A DNA stretch of 64,000 nucleotides from Symsagittifera roscoffensis. Its lineage: Eukaryota > Xenacoelomorpha > Acoela > Convolutidae. The stretch is taken from contig NC_087068.1 in NCBI RefSeq assembly GCF_963678635.1, forward strand, positions 41,503,649 through 41,567,648, written 5' to 3'. Of the stretch, positions 23,864-34,300 are shown piece by piece (positions within the stretch are counted from its first letter, which is position 1; each line of letters starts with the position of its first letter). The position numbers and the translations under genes are program-made. Under the pieces are notes generated by a model. The model ran no database searches. It saw only the letters and a list, made by a program, of their open reading frames with translations, and was not told where the DNA came from.

Positions 23864-25209
23864 AATTATAAAAATATTTTGTATAAAAATTAACAGCTTG
23901 ATTTACATTCTAGTGTATCTGCAGAATCGATTGCTTTTTTGATTAATACAAAAAAAGAACTTCAAAACTACTTTAAAGTTGTGTACATGAAAAATGACTT
24001 CAAGAATTTATATCATACCATTCAACCAAAAATTGACATCGAGTGTCTATAAAGTATCTTCCAAACCAAAAAAAAACGTTAAGAATGTCAGTACTAGTTT
24101 CAATTTGATCATGCAACGAACTTTTTTTGTGTAAAAACTAAACCAATTAATATCTAAAACATATGATCGCAATGAGATCCTGTTTACAGAAGATATACAA
24201 AAAAAAAGTCATGAAAAAAATTTTCCGTAAAAAATAGGAAATGAAAATGAAGTTTTTTGATGCAACTAGCTCGTTTTTCTCAAAACTTTTTTTCACTTCA
24301 CAAGCTAGTTTGTTTTTAAACGAAAAAAAATTAAACGCTTTGAGACAGCTTTTCAGACAGGATCTCTGTTGGAAAAAAATAGATGAATAGTCAAATTAAA
24401 TAAAAACAAGATGTTAAACGGCGAGGTTCAGAAAAAATCAAAAAATTTGTTTTGGTGGCTGTTGTCATAGTTTATTAGTAAAGTTCAACCTGACTTTGCA
24501 GAGTCAATTGTTTGTCTGATTTGAAACTTGACTATTTATGTACGTCCACTTTTGACTGATATTTTTTTCAATGAGAATTCTACTAGTCTTATCAGCGCAT
24601 TTAATTTTTTCTTTACAACATCAGTTTCGAGTCCATATAGATTAGGTTCAAGTTTTTGAAGAAACAAATTTTCCGGCAAACTAAGCATTGTTGTGATTTT
24701 CTAAGTATTTTGAAAATTTTTGTGATAAAAAAACAGTTTTCTGTTTATTGAAAAACTGTATCAGATTTACTGCATTTTTGTTATAACATAAAAATATCAA
24801 CTAAAAAAATAGTTGACGAAAATTACTCAGATTTTTCCAGGTTTTTGTTCAATCCAACCCAGACAAAAAATTCTGATTTGAAAAACGGCGCTCACACTTT
24901 TTGCTTAATCGGTATACATTTTGGCTTCCAGACTGATTGGACTCTTACAAATATATTTAGAACATCCAATAAGTCTGCATACAAATTGTGCAACAATCGG
25001 ACATTGCGAGTAAAAGTTTCAACCGGTGGGCAAAACGCCAATTAAGGCTAGCTTTTTGCATTTTTTCTTTTCCAATCAATATACAAACGCTTTTCCAACC
25101 ATTCTCTCCCTGTATTCATTCTGCGGTTTTTTGAAGTGCTCATTTGTTGGGACGAGATTAGATAAACGATCAGCAAATAACCTGAGCAAAGGATAGAGTT
25201 GTCACTCTT

Positions 25210-25432
25210 ATAGAAGGGCTACGTAGCAGTTGTTAGACAACTGCGGATTCATACACTTCGGCGGATTCCTTAAGCAGACAAATGCTTTATTAACCAATCA
25301 GAATCGAGACAAGGAAGAAGTTAATAAATTATAATTATTTAATTTTTAAGTTTGTTTTCTCATTTTGGTCAATATATTTTCTGTCTGCTTACTGGCGAGT
25401 ATGAGTACGCGGTTGTCTAAATACCCGTGCTG
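25210..25432. mobile_element. TIR MITE with TTAGACAACYGCG ends, copy 1
   Basis: The left end has TTAGACAACTGCGGATTCATAC and the inverse complement of the right end gives TTTAGACAACCGCGTACTCATAC. The interior has the word ACCAATCAGAATCGAGACAAGG, shared with the perfect fold-back at 48,612-48,772. Here the two halves are separated by about 100 bp of unrelated AT-rich sequence. Confidence 0.65.
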
Positions 25433-25529
25433 AATTTTGTAGTTACATTCAAATTTGGACATCAAAACTTCATACAAATCTCATATCTGTATCAGTTCTG
25501 TGGCATCTGTTTTTTCCTTGTACACGTTT

Positions 25530-25890
25530 CAACCAGACATGTATCAGACATGATACCTATGGAAAAAATCAGATCTTGAGTCAGATATGATCAGATCTCA
25601 AGTACACCTGAGACAGGTTTGATCATACCTGGGCCAGACTTGAAGCAGACATGATCATACCTGACTTTAATTGATCATACCTGGACCAGTCTTGATCATA
25701 CCTGATGTTACATGATCATACCTGGACCAGAACTGATCATGCCTGAAAATACATGATCATACCTTGAGCAGAGATGATCATACCTGATAATACCTCATGA
25801 TCATACCTCGACCAGACAGGATTAGACCTGATATTACATGATATTACCTGAACCAGATCTGGTTATACCTGACAAAACATAATCATACAT
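25530..25890 (-). repeat. Minisatellite with TGATCATACCTGG core
   Basis: About 15 diverged units of 21-24 bp, such as TGATCATACCTGGACCAGAC. TGATCA recurs as a palindromic word. The inverse complement of the unit matches the unit of the array at 26,583-26,765. Confidence 0.85.
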
Positions 25891-25894
25891 AGAT

Positions 25895-26570
25895 CAAAAA
25901 TGCTTTTTGAAAACACCGTAGGCAAAAACTTAAATTATTATCAACTGACTGATCAATTATAGACGAATAATAATCAAAAAACTGAAACAAAATGAAGCTC
26001 TATATCAGTATTGGTTGTTTGTTTCAAACCTCAGCAATCTTTGCCTGATTTTTTATGTTGAAGCTGATAGTTGCCAAAGTAAAAATCTGATGTTGATGTG
26101 GTATGATTATTTAGAAATTGAGAAGTTCGAACCTAACATTGGGATGATTTACTGCAACAACCAAGTATCATAATTCTGAATTAAGTATCTATAAGGCGGA
26201 AGGGGAGGGGCAGATTTAAGGGGAACGGTAGAGGTGCTGACGCTTCCTCCCCTCTATGCAAAAATAGTGCTAAATTAACTAATAATTAAATAACTGTTAA
26301 AAAAACTAGTTTTGCAACAGATAAAAGACTGAAGCAAACTATTCGAACCAGCTGGTAAAGTCATTAAGTTCACAAGACAAAACCAATATTAAATTATGTT
26401 TCAATTTCAGGGTCTTTTATGTTGTGAAATTATCTTAGAGGGCACTAAGCGTTTGCAGTTAATTTAGAAGAGAAATCAATTTCTGATTATTTTCAATCAG
26501 TGTGGTATCCGATTGTCCGATGTATCCGATGTTTAAATCAAAGTTGAGATGCTGTCCAATTGATTTTTGA
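25895..26570. other. Spacer between inverted minisatellites
   Basis: AT-rich sequence with a purine-rich patch near 26,196-26,230 (GGAAGGGGAGGGGCAG). No gene is seen. Confidence 0.4.
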
Positions 26571-26582
26571 AACACGAGGTAC

Positions 26583-26765
26583 GTCTGACCATGTTTAGTC
26601 ATGTCTGGCCAGGTTAGTCATTTTCTGACCAGGTATAGTCATGTCTGACCAAGTATAGTCAAGTCTGACCAGGTATAGTCATGTCTGACGAAGTATAGTC
26701 ATGTCTGACCAGGTATAGTCATTTCTGATCAGGTATAATCAAGTCTGACCCAGGTATAGTATGCA
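26583..26765 (+). repeat. Minisatellite, 20-bp unit GTCTGACCAGGTATAGTCAT
   Basis: Nine or so head-to-tail units with few changes. It has the same core as the array at 25,530-25,890, in the opposite orientation. Confidence 0.9.
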
Positions 26766-26912
26766 AACGGCAGAAGTAATCACTTGTGAAACAGATATGC
26801 ACAGAGCTGGAAAACAGCTAGTGTCTGAGAATTGTGTGATCAGACGTGAAATTTTGAGATAAGTTCGGAAGGGTACATACCATACCGCACTCCTCTAGAA
26901 GCTTAGAAAAAA

Positions 26913-27660
26913 ACTAGACGACAAATAAATTGGACGTGACCAGAAAAAAAAAAGAACTTAAACTAACAGTTATCGAAAATTAGACGTGATTGTATTGTTA
27001 TTCTGTCTGAATTTGCTCTAATGACTTCAATTTGTTTTCGTTCGAGCTTTTGAAAATGCAAATGGACGTTTCACACGAGGCAATTTTGTAATTTTTGCAT
27101 TTCAAAAAGGTTTATAATAGTCGTACGATTGTTTTTATAAATCATTTAGAATCATATTTTTGATATGGAATGGGATTTGCACTACTCTAGAAGCTTTGTT
27201 TGAAGCTTTGTTTCTAAACATTAGTTTTTGGTATCCTTTCGCTTTTTGTCCAGAATGTTAGTTTTGCATAAAATTTAACGTCCAAAGTTCCGGTTTATCA
27301 GAGCCTTCTAATTTGCTTTCCGTCTAAATTCCTGTCATCCATCGAAGCTATTATTACAGAGTTGGATATCTATAATTACTTCCCCCACTTTGGTATATTT
27401 TAACAAATATACGATCTTAAAAATAGGTAACAAAACAGGTACATATCTACGACTTTCCCCGGTCAAGGTTGTGCTTTTATGATCAGACGGTAGCGACAAT
27501 GTTTTGGTATTTCCAGACTGCTGCGAGAAGAATTGGATTTTGTCTGACCACCGCGCGGTTTTTCCAGACTTTGCAGACCAAGGTAGTGTGTCCGCGACCG
27601 GCGCAAGCGAAGAAAAGCTAACCGCGACCGGCGCAACCAAAGGATATTTAACGGAAATTG
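26913..27660 (+). mobile_element. Element E, diverged 5' part
   Basis: Matches the inverse complement of 41,200-41,925: a GGACGTGACCA start, GTTCGAGCTTTTG with CAAATGGACGTTTCAC, GTCTAAATTCCTGTCAT, TTGCAGACC, and two of the 30-bp GCGACCGGCGCAACCAAAG units (27,590-27,645). It is more diverged than the other copies and lies about 0.5 kb upstream of an ADAM exon. Confidence 0.65.
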
Positions 27661-28120
27661 TGAAAAAAAAACGACTGGAGAAAACGTTTCGACTGAGATC
27701 GACGCAGATAAAACAATCGACTGAGGAATATTTGACTGAAAAAATTGACCGGAAAAATCAACCCATCAACACAAATCCACTGTATTTAGCAGAGGAAAAA
27801 ATTCAATTGGGTTCGAACGGGAGAAATTGTCGATTGATTTTAAAAGAGAACATTTTTCAACCGATAATAATTTCAACCAACAAAAAAATCGCGTTTTGAA
27901 CCGAATGTGCTCAATCGAGAAACGAGATTTCCAGAATTTGTTAGCTACTTATAATCCTGTCCAGACTGAAATGGAATTTCGGTCGCAGAATTATCATTGG
28001 CGCGACCGACAAAGTCGAAAAATAGGTCGCGGACCGCTCGAGCCGGATCGGTATCACGTTAAGATTTCTTCATTTCCGCAGAGAGTGGGGGGGGGGCGAA
28101 TAAATGAAGAGATTCATTTA
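27660..28120 (+). other. Purine-rich stretch upstream of ADAM exon
   Basis: Continues the open frame 27,504-27,899 with lysine/threonine-rich residues derived from decayed repeat units, then a G-run at 28,087-28,096. It does not resemble an ADAM exon. Confidence 0.35.
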
Positions 28121-28143
28121 ATTATTGACCTTATGTTTTATAG

Positions 28144-28392
28144 CTAACTGGGTGTGGGACAACACTGGCGTGGCTTCAATGACGGCATCAACATTAGCAC
28201 ACGAAGTCGGTCACAATTTGGGACTGAGCCACAACTTTAGTATACTTGACCTGCTCTCGGGCATGTTGAGCAATGGCACCTGTTTCTGCTCTGGTTTGGA
28301 TTCTTGTCTTATGGATCCCTATGTCAGTTCAGTTCCCCCGGAAGCGATCACTGAGTGTCAGCAACAAAATATCAGAGAGTTCATTACAAAAG
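28144..28392 (+). CDS. ADAM exon a: metalloprotease zinc site
   Basis: The acceptor is TTTTATAG and the donor AAAAG|GTATTT. The exon enters with two bases of a split codon and leaves with one. It encodes [26 protein letters not shown], written here in parts: the catalytic zinc motif is [11 protein letters not shown] at residues 19-29 of the readable protein. The Met-turn region reads SCLMDP. Cysteines at CFC and DSC fit the reprolysin fold. The residue after the third zinc His is Asn, where most ADAMs and snake reprolysins have Asp. Confidence 0.9.
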
Positions 28393-31300
28393 GTATTTGG
28401 GCTCTTTTTATCATAAATTCCAATAACCCATAAATTCTAATATATTAAATGAAAGTCAGAATGCGCTATGGACGCAATGTTTAACTGAACACGATGCCTA
28501 ATATTTATTAGGAGACAATGTTTAAGAGATATCGAGCGAAATGTTTAAGAACTATTCAGAGCAACCATCAGAGGAAGATGAACTCGATTCAACTTCAAGA
28601 CTAGACAGTACCTGCCTAATTTTAGTGCAGAAATTCATTTAATTTCTGTCTGGAACCGGGATTGTCAAACATTCAGTCTGGAACGAATCTTTTTAAAACA
28701 GCAACCTCCATGCTAAAAAAAGAACTTTTTGCGAGCCGATTTGGTCTACGATATAACTTGAAAAAATTCAAAGTTTCATAGTTTTAAAAAATTGCTTAAA
28801 AAAACTGAAACTTTTTGCAAACCGATTCAGTCTATGAAAAAACTTGAAGTAAATCAAAAATTCATAGCTTTAACAGCTTGCTTAGAAAAACTTCAACTTT
28901 TCTGGAACCGATTTAGTCCACAATTAACTTGCAATTTTTCAAAATTTCATAGCTTTAGTAGCTTGCTTCAATATACTACAAGCTTTTCGCGAACTGATTC
29001 GAAAATATCTCAAAGTTGCATAGCTCTAATAGAAAAATTTCAACTTAGAAAAAAACTTCAACTTAGCTTAGAAAAACTTCAACTTTTCGCGAACCGATTC
29101 GGTCTATGAATTATCCTGAAAAAGTTCAAAGTTTTATAGCTTGAACAGCTTGCTGAGAAAACTTAAAGCTTTTTGCGAACCGATTCAGTCTATGAAATAA
29201 CTTGTAATAATTCAAATTTTTTTAGCTTTGAAAGCTTGCTCCAAAAAAAACATTGAACTTTTTGCGAACCCATTCAGTTTATGAAATGACTAGTAGTAAT
29301 TCAAAACGTCGTAGCTTTGAAAACTTGCTTAGAAAATATTCAACTTTTCGCGAACCGATTTAATAAACAAAATAACCTGAAATAATTAAAAATTTCGTCG
29401 CTTGATTATCTTGATTCGAACACTTTATGAACGCTTTATGAAATAACTTGAAAAAATTTAAAAGTTGCATAGCTCTATTAGCTTGCTTAGAAAAACTTAA
29501 GCTTTTCGCGAACCAATTTGGCCTACGAATTACCTTGAGAAAATTCACAAAGTTTCATAGCTTGAATAGCTTTTCTAGAAAACTTGAGATATCTTGAAAT
29601 AATCCAAGGTTTCATACCTTTAAACAAGTTTCGTGTGAACCGATATGTTTCATCAAATATCTTAATTTAAATCCAAGTTTCATAGCTCAAATTGCTTGCT
29701 TTGGAAAACTTTAACTTTAATTTTGGTCTAAGAAATAGCTTGAACTTTTCTAAGCTCATTGCTCCATTAACTCACGCAAAAAAAAACAAAGAAAAAACCT
29801 GGAAATCACTTGAAAGACTTCAACAGAATAACAGTTTGCCATCCGGTTCAATTTTCGAACTAATTTTTATTATTGAAGGTTTCATAGCTTGAACATCTTG
29901 CTCAGAAAAAGTTGAACTTTTTGCGATTTTGTTTGAGTCTGTGAAATCACTGGAAATAATTCAAAGTGTCATAGCTCAAAAGTTTACTTGGAAAAACTTA
30001 TAAATTTCGTGGACCAAATGAGTCTATGCGATAAACTGAAAATAATTTTAAAATGTTGAAAATGTTTCAACAAGCTTACATAGAAAAACTTTTATTTCAA
30101 GATTGAATAGCTTACTAAGAAAAAATTAATTCCATGAAAGTTTTTTGCCAACTGATTCGCTCTAAGAAACAACGTGAATTTTCGAAACCTCCAAATGTAA
30201 AAAACTTACAGGTAAGTCGAAACCTTATACCTAAAACTTAAACTTTTTGCCCACTGATTCGCTCTATGAAATAACGTGAATTTTCGAAATCTCCAAATAT
30301 AGAAACCTTAAGTTGCGCCATCTGATTTGCTTCATGAAACATTTTGAAATATTTCAAAGTTTCATAGCTTGAATAGCTTGCCAAGAAAAACTTCAATTTT
30401 TCGGGAACCGATTCGTTCTATTAAACCTAACTAAAATTTCTCAAAGCAATTTACGCTATGGCTTAACTTGAAATTATTCAAAGTTTCTTTGCTTGGATAC
30501 CTTGATCAGAACAACAACTAATTTTTTGCGAGCCAATTAATTTTTGGAGGCGGGCTTGCTAGTATAATGCTCAACTTTACCTTATATTTTAAATGAAAGT
30601 CTTAACGCGCTATGAACGCAACGTTTTAACGTCTATATCGAGCACAACGTTTAGGAATCATTCACAGCAACCATCAAAGGAAGATGAACTCGATCCAATT
30701 TCAAGGCTAGACAGTATCTGCCTAAATTTTGTCGAACATTTTTCGTTTACAAATTCAATTGAGTCTGAAACGAATCAATTAAGAACAGCAACCACCATGT
30801 TCTTAAAGAAGCCTTCCGCGAACCGATTCAATCGATGAAATAATATGAAATGTTTCAAAGTTTCATAACTTTAAAAACTTTTAAAAAATTTTCCGTGAAT
30901 CGATTCATTCCACAAAATTACTTGATATATTTCAAAGTTTCGAAACTTGAAAGCTTGCATCGAAAACTTGAAGTTTTTTGCGAACTGATTCACTTTGTGA
31001 AATAACATGAATTACTTCAAGTTTTCATAGTTTGAATAGTTTGCTTAGAAAAACCGATTCGGTTTATGACTCGAATTATTTTAAAATTTATAGCCTAAAA
31101 AGTTTGCTGAGAAAAACTGAACTTTCCGCGATCCAATTTGCGGAAATTTGATTATCCAGCTCGTTTTTTGAAATAGCTTTAAAAATTTCAAAGTCTCATG
31201 GCTTGAATAGCCAGCTTTGGAAAATTTTAACTTTTGGTAAAACGAATCGTTCCAAGAAACAGTTTTAGTTTTTTGAAGTTCATTGTTCGATTAGCTCGCT

Positions 31301-34300
31301 CATAAAAATTGTTTTTTTTTTTTGTTTTTTCGTAAAACTTGAGAACTGATTCGCTCTATGCAACGATCTGAATTATTTCAAGGGTTTCTTCGATTGAATA
31401 GCATAGAAAATTGATTTTTCGTGAAGCGATTCAATCTCAAAAACAAAACGAAATATTTCAAGTTCCATGGCTTGGTTAGCTTGCTTAGAGAAACTTGAAT
31501 TTCCTGCAAACTGATATGTCCAAAAAACAACTCGGAATAATTCAAAGTTTCATAATTGAAATAGATTCGATTCCCTTCATACAATAAGTTGAAACATTTC
31601 ATAACATGAATAGCTTAAGACACTTTTTTGCTGACTGATTGCTCTATGAAAAAACTTAAAAGTGTCCTTGCTTGAATAGCTTGCATAAAAAAATTCAGCT
31701 TTTCAAAATGATTAAGCTCTATCAAACCAATTGAATTGTTTCAGTTTCATTGCTTGAAAATCCTCAACATAATAGTTTTTCACCATCTGACTCGCTTTTT
31801 GAAATACCTCGACTTTTTTTCTAGAGTTTCACAGCTTGAACAGCTTGCTAAAAAAAACTTTAATTTTTCCGCGAGCCGTTTCAGAAGAGTTGTCTTGATC
31901 CAAAAATAATTTTTTGAGGATCGATTCGTTCTATGAATTAATTTGAAACTGTTCAACTTTTTGTCGATTGAAAGGATTGAAAAAAAACTAACTTTTTGCC
32001 ATCCAATTTGCGTCGTTTCCAAAAAAAAGTTTGAACACCGATTTGTTTTTTGAAAACCCGTGAAAGAACTTTCATGGCTCTAATAAAAAAACTTAGGTTT
32101 TTCGCGAACCAAATCAGTCTATACAATAACTTGGAAATGTTTCATGGCTTAAAAAAGCTTGTATAGTAAAACTTTAAGTTTTTTTGAACTGATTTGCTCT
32201 ATGAAAAAACTGGAATTTTTACAAAGTTTCTTTGCTTTAATAGCTTAAATAGAAATATTTAAGCTCCTCGCGAACTGATTCGAATTTTGAATTATCTTGA
32301 AATATTTCGGTTGAATAGCTCTAACAGCTTGCTTAGAAAACCTTAATTTTTTTGCGAACCAAATCAGTCTAAGACAAATTTGAAAATGTTTTAATGTTTA
32401 ATGCCTGATGTAGCTTGCATGGAAAAAAATCAATTTTTTTGCAATTTTATTCGGTCTATGAAATAACCAAAAACATTTCAAAGTTTCGCCGCTTGAACTG
32501 CTTTAACGGAGAATCAGTTTACCATCCGAATCGCTTTTCAAACTAACTTGGGTTTCATAGCTTAAGAAGCTCGCTTAGAAAAAAAAATTATTATTTTTTG
32601 CAAATCGATTCAGTCTACGAAACAACTTGGAAATGTTCAAAGATTTCATGACTGAAAAAGCTCGCCATGCAAAACTAGAAGTTTTTGCGAACCAGTTCGC
32701 TCTGTGAAGCAAGTTGAAATACTTCAAAGTTTCATCGCTTGAATAGCCTAGTAAGATCTGATTAGCTCTATAAAACAACGTGAACTTTTTCAAATTTTCC
32801 TTGCTGTAAAAGCTTGCATGGAAAAAATTCTCGAATTTATTTTTTTTTCGCAAATTGATTCGCTATATGAAACAGATTGAAATATTTCAATGTATCATCA
32901 TTCGAATAGCTTTCATAAAAAACCTAAAGTTTTTCCATCCGATTTACTTCTTTAAACTTTTCGAAACATTTCAAAATTTCATAGCTTGAATAGTTTGCTT
33001 AGAAAAACTTAGAACAATTTTTCCCGAGCCGATACTTTCTCGACGACTAAATTTGAACTTAAAAAATGAACTTAAAACAAAACCATTATGGGAATTTAGA
33101 CGTAACTGTTTTGTTATCATGCTTGATTTTTTGTAATGACTACAGTTTTTGTTCGTTTGAGCTTTTTTTATTGCAAATCAACGTTTCACATAGGGCAATT
33201 TTATAATTAATTCATTTCAAAATCGCTTAATAAGATTCGAATTATTGTTTTATAACTAGTTTATAAAAATCTTTTGATATGCAATAGGATTATATACTCA
33301 TCTGGTATTTGTGAATTTTAAAAATGTCCTTGCTTGAATAGCTTGCATAAAAAAATTCAGCTTTTCAAAATGATTGAGCTCTATCAAACCAATTGAATTG
33401 TTTCAGTTTCATTGCTTGAAAATCCTCAACATAATAGTTTTTCACCATCTGACTCGCTTTTTGAAATACCCCGACTTTTTTCTAGAGTTTCACAGCTTGA
33501 ACAGCTTGCTAAAAAAACTTGCTAAAAAATATTTTAATATGCAATAGGATTATATACTCATCTGGTATTTGTGAAATTTAAAAGTGTCCTTGCTTGAATA
33601 GCTTGCATAAAAAAATTTAGCTTTTCAAAATGATTAAGCTCTATCAAACCAACTGAATTGTTTCAGTTTCATTGCTTGAAAATCCTCAACATAATAGTTT
33701 TTCACCATCTGACTCGCTTTTTGAAATACCTTGACTTTTTTCTAGAGTTTCACAGCTTGAACAGCTTGCTAAAAAAACTTTAATTTTTCCGCGAGCCGTT
33801 TCAAAAGAGTTGTCTTGATCCAAAAATAATTTTTTGAGGATCGATTCGTTCTATGAATTAATATGAAACTGTTCAACTTTTTGTCTATTGTAAGGATTGA
33901 GAAAAAAACTAAATTTTCGCCATCCAATTTGCGTCGTTTCCAAAAAAAAGTTTGAACACCGATTTGTTTTATGAAAACCCGTGAAAGAAATTTCATGGCT
34001 CTAATAAAAAAACTTAGGTTTTTCCCGAACCAAATCAGTCTATACAATAACTTGGAAATGTTTCATTGTTTCATGGCTTAAAAAAGCTTGTATAGTAAAA
34101 CTTTAAGTTTTTTCGAACTGATTTGCTCTATGAAAAAACTGGAATTTTTACAAAGTTTCTTTTTTTTAATAGCTTGAATAGAAAAATTTAAGCTCCTCGC
34201 GAACTGATTCGGGTTTTGAATTATCTTGAAATATTTCGGTTGAATAGCTCTAACAGCTTGCTTAGAAAAACTTACTTTTTTTGCGAACCAAATCAGTCTA

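Larger units (their letters stand above)
22340..25180. other. AT-rich stretch with microsatellites, no gene seen
   Basis: It holds the (AT)n and (GA)n arrays listed separately and poly(A/T)-rich sequence. No coding exon of the ADAM metalloprotease N-terminal half was recognised here, although one would be expected somewhere upstream of 28,144. Confidence 0.4.

Noticed and set aside
27504-27899. 131-codon frame just upstream of ADAM exon a, a tempting missing ADAM exon
   Set aside because: Its start is the 30-bp repeat of element E and the rest is lysine-rich decayed repeat. It has no prodomain or metalloprotease features, and it is not in frame through the acceptor at 28,143.
28730-33055. 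Regularly spaced repeats that might suggest a CRISPR array
   Set aside because: Monomers are contiguous, diverged and without unique spacers, and the locus is an animal intron.
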